Position numbers and translations under genes: made by a program
Notes under the pieces: model-generated
The model's database searches: none
What the model was told of the DNA's origin: nothing
Seen by the model: only the letters and a program-made list of their open reading frames with translations
Shown here: positions 25,283-34,748 of the stretch, in pieces
How the letters are laid out: every line of letters begins with the position of its first letter
Numbering within the stretch: position 1 is the stretch's first letter
DNA from: Amycolatopsis solani
GTDB taxonomy: Bacteria; Actinomycetota; Actinomycetes; Mycobacteriales; Pseudonocardiaceae
DNA length: 64,000 nt
Assembly: GCF_033441515.1 (NCBI RefSeq)
Contig: NZ_JAWQJT010000004.1
Span: 310,001-374,000, forward strand
Direction: 5' to 3'

Positions 25283-27232
25283 GTGCACAAACTGAGAACG
25301 CTCGCACTCGTACCCCTCGCCGGCCTCGCAACCGGCATCCTGACCGCGTCCCCGGCCGAAGCGATCTCCAACGCCGCTGGTGCCGCAGACGGCGTCTACG
25401 CGTTCACCGCGAAACTGTCGAACGAGACCGCGGCCTGCACCGGCGCGCTGGTCGCACCGCAGTGGATCATCACCTCGGCGGGCTGTTTCCCGCAGAACCC
25501 GCAAGGCGGCGCACCCGCCAAGCCAACCACAGTAACCGTCGGCCGCACGAAACTCGGCAGCACCGGCGGTCATGTCGCCACGGTCACCAGCCTGGTAGCC
25601 CGGTCCGATCGCGGCACGATGCTCGCGCGCCTCGACACCCCGATCACCGACATCGCCCCGGTGTCGCTCGGCACCGCAGCTCCTGCAACGGGCTACGTGC
25701 TGCGCGTCGCCGGCTACGGCCGCACCACTTCCACGTGGGCTCCGGACCAGCTGCAGACGGGCGCGTTCACCGTAGCCTCGACCGGCTCCACGCAGCTGAC
25801 GCTGACCGGGGACCAGGGCGCCGATGCCTGTAAAGGGGACGCCGGTGGCCCGGTCTTCCGCGAAGACGCCGGCCGCACCAGCCTCGCGGGTGTGGTGACG
25901 ACGACCTGGGGACACGGCTGCCTCGTGACGACCGAGACCCGGCAGGGCACCACCGCGGACCGCACCGACGACCTCGTCGACTGGATCCGCCAGCAGGTTC
26001 TCGCACCGTCGGCCAAGGCCGTCGGTCACTCGATCACCGTCAGCTGGAATGCCCTGGCCGCGCAGGACAGCGCCTCCTACCGCGTGTACAGCTCGACCAC
26101 CACCCCCGTCCCGATCGACGCCGCGCACCTGGCCGGGACGACTCAGACCACGACGCTGACCCAAACGTCGGTCCCAGCCAAGCAAACCCGCTACTACCAG
26201 GTCATCGCCGCGACAGCGGACGGGCGAACCACACCAGCATCCACCGTCGCGTCGGCCTCCACGCCGCTCGCCATCCCGGTCGACTTCACCGGCGACGGCA
26301 AAGCCGACATCGCTACCTTCACCCGCGGTGCAGCCGGTCACGTCTACGTCGCGGGTTCGGACGGGACGAAGTTCGTCGGCAACAGCGTGCTATGGCACGA
26401 CCGGTTCTCCATCGGCACCGAAATCCCGCTGTCCGGAGACTTCAACGGAGATGGCAAAGCCGACGTCGCGACCTTCGCCCGGGGGACCAGCGGCGACGTC
26501 TACGTCGCCCTCTCCGACGGCACGAAGTTCAACGGCAACGGCGTGCTCTGGCACGACTACTTCGGCATCGGTGACGAGCTACCGGCCGTCGGCGACTTCA
26601 ACGGCGACGGCAAGGACGACATCGCCGTCTTCAAGCGAGGCAGCACCGGCGACGTCATCGTCGCCCTCTCCGACGGAACCAAGTTCGGCACCCCCACCCT
26701 GTGGCACGACTTCTTCGGCATCAACGACGAACTGCCCGCAGTCGGCGATTTCAACGGCGACGGCAAAGACGACATCGTCGTCTTCACCCGCAGCACCACC
26801 GGCGACGTCTACATCGCTACTTCCGACGGCACCAAGTTCAACGGCACCAGCGTGAAGTGGCACGACAACTTCGCCTTCAACAGCGAAATTCCCTCCATCG
26901 GCGACTTCAACGGCGACGGCAAGGACGACCTGGTCGTCTTCACTCGCGGCTCCGCCTCCGACGCCTTCGTCGCCACCTCCGACGGCACCAAATTCGTCGG
27001 CACCAGCGCCAAATGGCACGACCACTTCGCGGCAGGCGACGAAATACCCGCGGTCGGCGACTTCACCGGCGACGGCAAAGACGACATCGCCACCTTCACC
27101 CGCAGCACCACCGGCGACGTCTACGTCGCCACCTCCGACGGCACCAAATTCGTCGGAGACAGCATCAAATGGCACGACAACTTCGCCTTCAACAGCGAGG
27201 TCCCAGCCCCACGAGCCATCACCATCCTGTAG
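25283..27232 (+). CDS. secreted trypsin-fold pseudoprotease with FnIII and six FG-GAP repeats
   Basis: 649 residues. Signal peptide to about residue 27. Residues 30-235 have the trypsin fold, with CTGALVAPQWIIT, disulfide cysteines and a GHGCL region. The catalytic His position is Gly67 (TSAGCF instead of AAHC), the Ser position is Ala187 (GDAGGP instead of GDSGGP), and the usual Asp is absent from the RGTMLARL strand. It should not be proteolytic. An FnIII-like domain (about 245-325) is followed by six repeats of about 52 residues with calcium-loop motif DFNGDGKDD and the recurring SDGTKF and WHD. A secreted binding protein or inhibitor scaffold is more likely than an enzyme. Start GTG 25283. 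Confidence 0.85.
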   Translation: MHKLRTLALVPLAGLATGILTASPAEAISNAAGAADGVYAFTAKLSNETAACTGALVAPQWIITSAGCFPQNPQGGAPAKPTTVTVGRTKLGSTGGHVATVTSLVARSDRGTMLARLDTPITDIAPVSLGTAAPATGYVLRVAGYGRTTSTWAPDQLQTGAFTVASTGSTQLTLTGDQGADACKGDAGGPVFREDAGRTSLAGVVTTTWGHGCLVTTETRQGTTADRTDDLVDWIRQQVLAPSAKAVGHSITVSWNALAAQDSASYRVYSSTTTPVPIDAAHLAGTTQTTTLTQTSVPAKQTRYYQVIAATADGRTTPASTVASASTPLAIPVDFTGDGKADIATFTRGAAGHVYVAGSDGTKFVGNSVLWHDRFSIGTEIPLSGDFNGDGKADVATFARGTSGDVYVALSDGTKFNGNGVLWHDYFGIGDELPAVGDFNGDGKDDIAVFKRGSTGDVIVALSDGTKFGTPTLWHDFFGINDELPAVGDFNGDGKDDIVVFTRSTTGDVYIATSDGTKFNGTSVKWHDNFAFNSEIPSIGDFNGDGKDDLVVFTRGSASDAFVATSDGTKFVGTSAKWHDHFAAGDEIPAVGDFTGDGKDDIATFTRSTTGDVYVATSDGTKFVGDSIKWHDNFAFNSEVPAPRAITIL

Positions 27233-27242
27233 AAACCCGACG

Positions 27243-27274
27243 GGCCCGGGCCGGAAAGTTTCCCGGCCCGGGCC
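27243..27274 (+). terminator. strong hairpin terminator
   Basis: A 12-bp perfect stem GGCCCGGGCCGG with its complement and loop AAAGTTTC, directly after the FG-GAP gene. There is no U-run, as is common in actinomycetes. Confidence 0.75.
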
Positions 27275-27337
27275 TCTGCCGCGTCCTCTTGCTGTTACGT
27301 CCGACGCAGTCCGTGCCGGAAGTGCCTGGCGGGCGGC

Positions 27338-27754
27338 TCAGCGGTTGAGGAGCGTGTAGATCCGCTGCGCGCCCTCGGCCACTTTGGCCATCGCGAGCGG
27401 TCCGGTGATCTCATGAGAGGTGAGGCTTACCCGGACCATCGTGCGGCCGACGTGGAAGTAGACCGTGGCACCGCCGGCGCGAACACCCTCGGCATCCTGC
27501 TGCAGCAACACACCAGCGGCACAGCCCTCGATAAAGAACTTGAGCACCTCGCCGAACGAGTCGCCACGCAGCCGCGCACCCACTCCTGACCCACCGCAGG
27601 CCGCGGCGTCCTGCTCAAGGCACGAAAGCTGGCCGCCGCGGCCTTCCGGTCCTCGAGGGAGCGGCATCGTGTGGCACGTGATCCGAGGATCCGGCGGCCT
27701 CGGCTCGACGCCATCGCCGAGCTGGTCCACCGCCACGCCGATGACGTGCCGCAT
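27338..27754 (-). CDS. hypothetical protein, weakly supported
   Basis: 138-residue frame. The C-terminal 75 residues look protein-like (FGEVLKFFIEGCAAGVLLQQ and VYFHVGRTMVRVSLTSHE, ending AEGAQRIYTLLNR), while the N-terminal part is Pro/Arg-rich and may be out of frame. No good ribosome site is seen for the longest start; a later in-frame ATG (MPLPRGPEG) could be used. It may be a decayed gene. No family recognised. Confidence 0.4.
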   Translation of the reverse strand: MRHVIGVAVDQLGDGVEPRPPDPRITCHTMPLPRGPEGRGGQLSCLEQDAAACGGSGVGARLRGDSFGEVLKFFIEGCAAGVLLQQDAEGVRAGGATVYFHVGRTMVRVSLTSHEITGPLAMAKVAEGAQRIYTLLNR

Positions 27755-27806
27755 GGTGGCACACGGACGAGACGACGGAACCGCACGTTGAGCGACATTG
27801 AAATCC

Positions 27807-28418
27807 TCAGCGAGGATTTGTCTGCCAAGTGGTGACCCGGGCGCTGATCATGATGATCAGCGCAGCGGCCGCGACCTGAGCGACAGCCGCCACGGTGTCG
27901 AGGTCGCGCGCGGTCACCGTGTCCTCGGTGAGGCGGCCGCCGATCGTGGACAGCACCTGGCTCGTAAGGAAGGCGGCCCACCACCAGGAGACCAGCTCAG
28001 CGCCAGGCGTCGGGAACAGCCGCCCCGCACCACGCGGCCGCTGGGGGTTGCTCGCGTTCCAGATGTCCCGGACGACCATCTGCGGGAACCAGAAGCTGAC
28101 GACCGGCACGATCCAGCCGAGCACCGCCCAGACGGGCGAGTGCCGGTGCGGGGCGGGTTCGATCACCTCGGCATTGGCGCGGGCGAGCCACAGCCATCGC
28201 ACGAAGACGATCCCGGTGACGACCTGGATCCCCAGGGAGGTCCAGCCCACGACCAGCCACACGGAGACGGGGAAGGCACCCCACTCGCCCGCGACGTCCG
28301 CGACGCCGACCGCGGTGGTCACGATGATCAGGATCGCGGACGCGCTCTGCCACCCGGCGAGCGCCCTCACCCGCGGCATCGGTCTCTGCGGAACGGGCGC
28401 GGAGAATTGTGGCTGCAT
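27807..28418 (-). CDS. DUF4328 membrane protein
   Basis: 203 residues with about five to six hydrophobic helices: ASAILIIVTTAVGVADVAG, WLVVGWTSLGIQVVTGIVF, WAVLGWIVPVVSFWFPQ and the C-terminal VAQVAAAALIIMISARVT. The segment VPVVSFWFPQMVVRDIW followed by N is the DUF4328 hallmark. Cytoplasmic-membrane protein, function unknown. The start ATG 28418 is preceded by GGGGGGACCT; the longer frame upstream is not conserved-looking. Confidence 0.82.
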   Translation of the reverse strand: MQPQFSAPVPQRPMPRVRALAGWQSASAILIIVTTAVGVADVAGEWGAFPVSVWLVVGWTSLGIQVVTGIVFVRWLWLARANAEVIEPAPHRHSPVWAVLGWIVPVVSFWFPQMVVRDIWNASNPQRPRGAGRLFPTPGAELVSWWWAAFLTSQVLSTIGGRLTEDTVTARDLDTVAAVAQVAAAALIIMISARVTTWQTNPR

Positions 28419-28609
28419 AGGTCCCCCCAGTCCAGTGCGTGAATCACGAAGAAAAGCAAGTGCGGCCCCGTGTGTCAAGAGGCCCTCACCGGTGCCCCCC
28501 GCCCCGTCGGTGCCAAGCCGAAGACGGCGGTGGTGCCTCGGATCATGTCGCATGGCCGTTGCCGAGGTTAATTGCGCCCGGCCTCGGCCTGCGCCGGAAG
28601 CCTGCGCTA

Positions 28610-28800
28610 CATGCAACTGCCGTTGTGGACTATCGCCGCTCCGGAGCCGACCACGGTCACGATGACGCGGTTGTCAGTGATCACCGAACTGCCGAGGCCC
28701 CTGGCCTGCGGGCTGGTGAGCAGGGTGTCGGCGAGTTCGGCGCTTTCCCCGACTCTGGGTGACCCGCTCCCTCGGCGGTGGCAAGCACCAATCGCGCAGT
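28610..28800 (-). pseudogene. short coding remnant
   Basis: On the minus strand a frame ending at TAG 28611-28613 reads coherent protein (LADTLLTSPQARGLGSSVIT, then DNRVIVTVVGSGAAIV) for about 55 residues but has no start or upstream continuation. It is probably the tail of a lost gene between the DUF4328 gene and the NB-ARC remnant. Confidence 0.35.
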
Positions 28801-28869
28801 GTCCGAGACGATCATCGGCTCGATCGGCCAGGCATCGAGCATGCCGACACGGTGCCGGTCAACTCCCCA

Positions 28870-29430
28870 TCACCCCTTCACCGGATTCGTAGCTACGTTG
28901 CGCCGCAGATCGCCCAGAGCCCGCCGGGCGATCGGCCGTCGCTGTGCGGATCGGTCCCCGTGAACCAGGCGAACGCCGGCGGTGCGCACGCGCGAGTTCA
29001 GACGCCAGCCTCGCCGCAGAGCACGGGCCGGTGCACCGCCGGCGCTCCGCCTGGTGAGCCGTGGCCATCCACCCGCGACCCCGCCGCCCGACGGCGCCAA
29101 CACCGAAAGGGCGATCCACATGTCCAAAGAAACGGTTTTGCCGACGCCGCCCAGCCCCGACACCACACCGGTATGCACCTGCTGCTGGCCGGTCAGCACC
29201 GCGGCGTTGCCGCTCTCCAACGCTTGCACCAGCAGGTGCGTCGTCCCCACACGATCCTGGAATGCCGCGGCCAGCTATGGTGCCACCCCGCCCGGTGCGG
29301 CAAGGACACCACCGAGTGGAACTGCTGGTGCACATGCACGCTGCCCTTGACGACACCGACCTGGACCAGACTCCCGGACACGTCGCCGGCAACGCGGTTC
29401 GACGTATCACCGTCGGATGGCACGACGCGG
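28870..29430 (-). pseudogene. decayed NB-ARC/STAND ATPase gene
   Basis: Two minus-strand frames together give pieces of a STAND ATPase. One has the linker SGSLVQVGVVKGSVHVHQQF that in actinobacteria precedes the ATPase. The other has AAVLTGQQQVHTGVVSGLGG followed by VGKT, a Walker A (GGVGKT). The frame changes between them (about 29250) and no sensor or repeat region follows, so the gene is frameshifted and truncated. It is one of several conflict-type ATPase relatives in this window. Confidence 0.6.
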
Positions 29431-29720
29431 CGGGGACTCACCCATCCAGTATCCCGACACCGCCGCCCAACGAGCGCAGGAACCGACATGCCAATCCGAA
29501 TGGGGAAATATCGACTGTGTGACTCGTAAGCATTCCGGCCCTGGTCCACTCCATAGCTGCAGTTGGGTCGACGGCACAGCCGGGTCAGGCACTCGCCGAG
29601 GTCCGAATGCCAGCGGCTACAGGCTCCCCCACGCGACGGTGCATCGCAATCCAACCCCGACGCCCCTGGCGCTCGATCGAGCTGCACATCGCTACCGCGT
29701 TGAGCCGGTACGGTCGCGAG

Positions 29721-30161
29721 ATGATCTGCCTCCGCAAGTTCCGCAGAGCGTGCCACGAAGCGGCCCGCCGCACCGGCGGCCAGATCGTCGAGTTCCGAAT
29801 CGCCGACGGTGTTACGCCGAACTTCCACCAGGGTGTCCTCGAGTACGGCGGCCACCGCCTGTCGATCGTGTGCACGAGGGACCGGACCGAGCCGGTCGTG
29901 GCGATTGCCGAACCACGGGCTATCGATGAGACAGTGGTCGCCGCAGGGCCGCTGACGTTCGTCGACGCTCCTGAACTGGTCGCCGTGCTGGCGGAATTCC
30001 CGGCGCTCCGGGTGCTGACGCCCGCCGATCTGGCCGGGCCGTTCGACGCGCGGACGTGGCCGGGGTATGACCCGGCCGACCTGAAGTACTGGGCTCCCGC
30101 CGATTGGGCGAGGTGCTCTTCAACTACTGGGACTGACTGGAGCCCATGCTCTGCGGCATGA
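29721..30161 (+). CDS. conserved hypothetical protein with C-terminal frameshift
   Basis: From ATG 29721 the frame gives about 130 coherent residues (MICLRKFRRACHEAARRTGG, then FRIADGVTPNFHQGVLEYGG, HRLSIVCTRDRTEPVVAIAE and LAEFPALRVLTPADLAGPF). Near 30107 the meaning jumps frame: the +1 frame reads EVLFNYWD followed by TGA at 30134-30136, a sensible ending. The annotated frame instead runs to 30161. One G missing from the run GATTGGGCGAGG explains this. Family unknown; small and cytoplasmic. Confidence 0.6.
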   Translation: MICLRKFRRACHEAARRTGGQIVEFRIADGVTPNFHQGVLEYGGHRLSIVCTRDRTEPVVAIAEPRAIDETVVAAGPLTFVDAPELVAVLAEFPALRVLTPADLAGPFDARTWPGYDPADLKYWAPADWARCSSTTGTDWSPCSAA

Positions 30162-31104
30162 GAGTGCGTTGGCGGCTAATACGCTCGGCGGTGGCCGCAG
30201 CAGCCTGCTCGGTTGAGCGACCGCAGTGATCAATGGCCCGGATCCGAAGACACGGTGACTGGCGGGGGCCACGCGCGACCGGCGATAGTGGCCGTGTCGA
30301 TGCGGTGGTGCGGGACGACGGCGGATCGGGGTACCTTGCCGGGGGCGATCAGCCATTCGTCCGCCGAGGACGCGACAGTCAGGTCGCCGACGTCGAACCT
30401 GAGGACGACTCCGCCGACGGATGGCTTCGTCGAGGAATCTCAGATCGAGACGGGCATCATGGAGACGGGCACGGCCGCTCCCCGGGTGCGCGACTCGCAA
30501 CGAAAGATGACGCCGCGCCAACGTGGCCCGTAGCAGACACACCCAACTCGACAGTAATCGTTGTCGTCACTCACTCTCCTAAGGCAGGTGTCAGGGGCTC
30601 GAATTCTGTCTTGACCTCAAAGACAGGTTCAACAGCAGCCTCATCTGCGAAGATTCGAATTCGACTCGCACACGCGCGTGTTTCACAAACATCACACCAA
30701 CGAACGTTCGTAAATTCTCACGTCGATTGATGCGTTTCCATCTCCCCGGCTTGCCCTAACACGAGGAGACATGCTCGTTGCGTCGAGCCTGCATGCGATC
30801 CTCCCGGCCGAGCCAGGCGCTGGAGAGGCGACGGGGACGGGGTGCAGGCCGAGCGACAGTCGACCATTCCTGTAACAAGAACGACCGATGTCCTCCACTT
30901 TTGCACACGCTGAGATCCGCGACGACGGGCCCGGAGGCCTAGACAGCTCGTGGCTAGGCCTTCCGGGGAACGGTCGTTGACCTTTCGGAAGCCCATAGTT
31001 AACGTAAACTTGCCCTTGTTGGAACTTTTCACTCATAGTTGCCTACGGGTTGACACTTCAGATCCAGTCTGAGTTGCTCACGAGCAAGAGGGGACTCGTC
31101 CAAA
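30162..31104. other. 943-bp region without an intact gene
   Basis: On the minus strand about 30230-30450 a frame interrupted by stops still reads protein-like (VGGVVLRFDVGDLTVASSAD), a likely gene relic. From 30540 the DNA is AT-richer and non-coding in appearance, and carries the promoter region of the secreted protein starting at 31105. Confidence 0.4.
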
Positions 31105-31914
31105 GTGCGCAGACCAAAACTCCTGCGAAGACTGTCGGTCGCGGTTTTCGCAACAGTGATCGCCGCGACATCCACAATCACTGGCATGGCCAGCGCTTCG
31201 ATTCGAAATTCGGAGCAACACGCCGCTGCGTTGCCTCGCCACATCCTCGACCCGAAGACTTGCGCTCTTCCTGTGCCCGAACGCACAGGCATATGGCTGT
31301 GTCCGGCAGCGAAGAAGGTTCTGCCGAGCAAATTCGAGGAGGCCAAGTCCAGCCCGCAGGACCCGCCGGTCTACAGAGACCGATACTGCTGGCCAGGTGA
31401 CCAGGTCCACGGCTCGGCATGCTGGACAGTCCTCAATGACTTCGAAGGCTACTTCGAAATGTGGAGCGATTTCGGCACCGCCGACGAGGTCTACGGCCAA
31501 GTGTCCTACGCCGCTGAGTACGCACTGGTAGGCAGCCTGGTGAATGTGAGGCCGGTAACCTACAATGCTACTTTCGACACCCAGGGGGTGACGTTCGAGG
31601 GTAACACCCTCGACGCATGCGGCGGCCAAACAGGAAGCGCGATCCCGAACGCCTACGGGTTTAGTCACGTCGGCACAGTACCAGCGAACACCTCGACATT
31701 CTGGAACCCCAACGGCTACACGAACTACAACGGCGAGCACGACTGCAAGTCGATCGAGATTCAGTGGAGCTTCATATTTCCCGAATACCCCGACACAACA
31801 TACTACCTCTACGCCAAGAGCCCCGTGATGTGGAGCCTCGACGACGACCCTCTGTACCGGTTCCACAACACTCAACCAAACGATCTCCCAGCTGACTTCT
31901 TCGGCGGCCGGTGA
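31105..31914 (+). CDS. secreted protein of unknown function
   Basis: 269 residues, start GTG 31105. The signal peptide has an Arg/Lys-rich start, a hydrophobic core LSVAVFATVIAATSTITGM, and cleavage near ASA at about residue 32. The mature protein is rich in aromatic residues and contains about eight cysteines, for example CALPVPERTGIWLC, YCWPGDQVHGSACW and DACGG, suggesting a disulfide-stabilised extracellular protein. No catalytic motif or family recognised. The lower GC content than surrounding genes suggests recent acquisition. Confidence 0.7.
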   Translation: MRRPKLLRRLSVAVFATVIAATSTITGMASASIRNSEQHAAALPRHILDPKTCALPVPERTGIWLCPAAKKVLPSKFEEAKSSPQDPPVYRDRYCWPGDQVHGSACWTVLNDFEGYFEMWSDFGTADEVYGQVSYAAEYALVGSLVNVRPVTYNATFDTQGVTFEGNTLDACGGQTGSAIPNAYGFSHVGTVPANTSTFWNPNGYTNYNGEHDCKSIEIQWSFIFPEYPDTTYYLYAKSPVMWSLDDDPLYRFHNTQPNDLPADFFGGR

Positions 31915-31977
31915 AGCTTCGACTCTTGAATCGCCGAGATTCGTTCCTCCGGCGTGATCGTCGCTATACTCAGCGAG

Positions 31978-32328
31978 ATGAGCGACGAGCGAAAGCCTGG
32001 TCACCTACACCTGACGGAGACCTCGGAAGACATCATGGCGCCAGTCCGGCGGCAGCTGCCGCCGGACTGGCGCCAACGTCAGGAAGAGACCCTGAAACAG
32101 CTCAAGCCGGAGCAGGGCACCGGCCGAGTGACTTTGATAGCGCCGGGACATCGACGCCCGTGGTCTGCCGCCTGGAGCAAAGGACCCGACGTTGAGCCAG
32201 GTGAGTATCTCGACGCTGAGACTTTTCGCGAGGTCGTCGAGTGGGCCTTTGCAAGGACAGCTGAGGTCTACCTTCGCGAGCGCACGGGCGACCTGACCCG
32301 ACTCGCACCCCCTGGCGTCCTGCCCTGA
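31978..32328 (+). CDS. hypothetical protein
   Basis: 116 residues, hydrophilic, start ATG 31978 (MSDERKPGHLHLTETSEDI). TATACT at 31965-31970 ends 7 bp before the ATG with no ribosome site, so the mRNA may be leaderless. The middle is Lys/Gln/Arg-rich, and the C-terminal part (DAETFREVVEWAFARTAEVY) looks helical. No family recognised. It is 63 bp after the secreted protein gene, possibly a separate transcript. Confidence 0.55.
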   Translation: MSDERKPGHLHLTETSEDIMAPVRRQLPPDWRQRQEETLKQLKPEQGTGRVTLIAPGHRRPWSAAWSKGPDVEPGEYLDAETFREVVEWAFARTAEVYLRERTGDLTRLAPPGVLP

Positions 32329-33123
32329 TCGCCGGCTCGGTTTGCAGGCTTGACGCGAATGCAGACCCCGGACCTTTGGAGCTTGTGGTGTCCGCGAGCT
32401 GCACACTCGTTCCGGAGACCGAGTGGTCGCGCGACGCCGAGCACTTCGGTTGACGTCGCCAAGGTCGGGATGCCGGAGGACCCCCGCTGGTGCGCCGAAC
32501 CGGACGCCACGGTCGAGGACGACCCCACCTGGAACGGCGCCCACCGTGCCTACCTCGTCGTCCCGCCCGCGGCGACCTTTCATTCAGCCATGACGATCAC
32601 CGAGAAAGGACTGCCCGATCCGGCACCTCGCCGGATGGCAGCTCCTCATCCAAGTCACTCCGACCAACGCGATCGCCGACATCGGCCACCCACGGCTTGC
32701 GATGACAACAATCAACGCGACTACGGTTGAATCCGCGGACAGACCTACGTGCGAGCCTGTTCCTGCAGCCTGGTCCGAATCTCCTGGTGAACTGTAAGCG
32801 ACGTCGCGACCGCCGTCTCGACGGACGCGACCAAGCCGTACCGAATTTCTTCCCATCGGCACTTAGCTCCCGCGGCAGACAGCATCGTGCTCCGCCTCCA
32901 GAGGAGCACCACCGGTCACAGCCTTGTCTGGTGTCCCGACGAATACCCTTGCCCGCAGCCAATAGAGGTTGAGCCGCTCCGCAGCGACGCAGCAACATGA
33001 GTTGTCGCGTTGAGCCCAGAATTTGGCGCGGCGTTGACGGTCCGGCCCACCGCGCGGCATCCTGGTATTACTCATCCGCTTGGATGGTCGAGGCCCTCCC
33101 CCATCAGTACACGTGGAGGCTTC
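32329..33123. other. 795-bp region with gene debris
   Basis: Around 32460-32580 the plus strand reads GMPEDPRWCAEPDATVEDDP and further plausible residues, but there is no start, ribosome site or downstream continuation. The rest gives only shadow frames. Probably eroded mobile-element DNA. Confidence 0.35.
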
Positions 33124-33678
33124 GTGTCCAAACTGCCGAACGAGCCCGACCTCCCAGCCGTGCGCGACACGTCGACCCGAAAGTCGCCGAACGACTGCTC
33201 TCCGACGCCGGGCAAGGTCCGGTTCACGGACCGGATCGTCGAGACCCTCGCAATGCCCCCACTGCTGCGATCAGGCCCTCAGGTAGCACCGTTGCCTGTC
33301 CCTGAGCTTGAGCCGCTTGTTGACTCTGCAGCAGCGGGCTTTGCCCTGGTGCGGGTCGACGCCTCAGGAGCTATCGCGTCGAAGTCGGTCGTGGCACTCC
33401 TGGGATGGTCGAGAGCTACGCCTATCAGCTACGACGTCCGCTCTGGCCTGATCGTGACGTGTGCGAATTCCGGCGCCCGACACCGAGTGCCGGCGAAGCT
33501 GAACCTGGTTCTGCCGGCACAGATTCGTGCTCGATGTCGTGTCCGTGCCGAGGGCCAGGTCCTCCTCGCGGCACTGATCGAGCACGAACTGCTGGTCATC
33601 TATCCCCAGCGGCGCCTCTACGACATGGTCATCACCTATCACGCCAGCCTCCAGCCCGAGCCTGCCTCGTTTCGCTGA
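33124..33678 (+). CDS. AbrB/SpoVT-like domain protein of an integrase module
   Basis: 184 residues; the start GTG 33124 is supported by GGAGG seven bases upstream. The C-terminal 110 residues resemble the protein encoded at 34745-35212: VRVDASGAIASKSVVALLGW, GLIVTCANSGARHRVPAKLN, LVLPAQIRARCRV, VLLAALIEHELLVIYP. This is a swapped-hairpin AbrB-like layout. Such proteins occur beside tyrosine integrases in actinobacterial elements. The N-terminal 70 residues look disordered. Probably a DNA-binding accessory factor (inference). Confidence 0.65.
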   Translation: MSKLPNEPDLPAVRDTSTRKSPNDCSPTPGKVRFTDRIVETLAMPPLLRSGPQVAPLPVPELEPLVDSAAAGFALVRVDASGAIASKSVVALLGWSRATPISYDVRSGLIVTCANSGARHRVPAKLNLVLPAQIRARCRVRAEGQVLLAALIEHELLVIYPQRRLYDMVITYHASLQPEPASFR

Positions 33679-33757
33679 CGGCACCCGACCCCGCCCAACC
33701 GGGTTGCGGGAGTGTTCGCGCCACACGAGGGCAGCGCGAACACCCCCGCAGTACTGC

Positions 33758-34748
33758 TCAGGTTACGGTGTCGAGTGCGAGTGGGTGTGGCTCGCCGGTG
33801 AGGGCGGACAGGGCAGCGGCGACTTCAGTGATATCGGCCTTGATGTAGGTGGTAGTGCTGGAATCGCTGCCGCTCTCGGCGTGGCCGGCGTAGGCGACAC
33901 TGATGCCGAAGCGGCGTTCGACCCATTTCAGGCTGGTGTGGCGGAGCCAGTGCACGGATACGCCCATGGCCCGGGCCCAGTCGAGAGTATTCTGGACGCG
34001 GTTTGAAGATGTAGTCGTAGCGGCGGCCGGTGATCGGTATGCCGCTGGCGTAACGCAGCAGCTGTGACGTATCAGTGTCAGCGAGACGGGCTGCCAGCGT
34101 TCGGTCTCGCCCTTCTCGCGCAGCAGGATCAGGCACTGCTTTCGTCGAGGTCGCGGGGCCGTAGGGCCAGTGCGCCGCCGCGTCGGCAGGCGGTCTCGAC
34201 GTGCAGGCGGCAGATGAGCGCGTCGAGTTCCGGGTCGTTGCCGGTGCTGGCCACGACGTCGGAGAGCTCGATGAGTCGGTCGTTGGCCAGGCCGCGGCGG
34301 GTGGAGGGGTTGCGGCGTGGTTTGGTGACCCGGATGGCCGGGTTGTTGCGGTCGTCGATGCGTTGGTCGTTGACCAGGTGCTTGTAGAGGCAGCGGACGG
34401 CGGCGATGAAGTTCTCGGCCGCGTTGCGTCCGCCGCGGGAGTTGCGCCGGACCCGGGCGGTGCGGCGGACGATCTCGGCCTGGGTCTTGATCTCGCTGGC
34501 GGTAATGGTGTCCATCCGGCGGCCATCCCAGGCGGCTTCGGCTTTCTTCCAGTAGGAGCCGTACGAAGCGGCGGTGCTGGGCGAGACGAGCCCGGCAACG
34601 ACGGGGATCCATTCGGTGATCGTCGGGACGGGCTTACGGTCGCCGTTTTCGGCCGGTCGTTGAGGAGGTCAGCGGGGTTGACGCCCAGGCGGGACAGCAG
34701 CAGGCGGGCGGCTTCGAGGTCGGCGAGATTCGTGGTGATGTCGGTCAT
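33758..34748 (-). pseudogene. tyrosine recombinase (integrase), broken by several frameshifts
   Basis: The start ATG 34748 (MTDITTNLADLEAARLLLSR) is coupled to the AbrB-like gene by ATGA. A core-binding domain follows in another frame (ITASEIKTQAEIVRRTARVR; NFIAAVRCLYKHLVNDQRID). All catalytic boxes can be found: Arg I in ETACRRGGALALRPRDLD, the HxxR box in VHWLRHTSLKW, the Gly-His box in YAGHAESGS and the nucleophile Tyr in TTTYIKADIT. However, the frame changes near 34660, 34140, 34070 and 34010. The enzyme is therefore inactivated and marks the edge of a dead integrated element. Confidence 0.8.

Noticed and set aside
32597..32998. Possible minus-strand gene of 133 codons
   Set aside because: Cys/Arg-rich low-quality translation, no ribosome site and no family resemblance.
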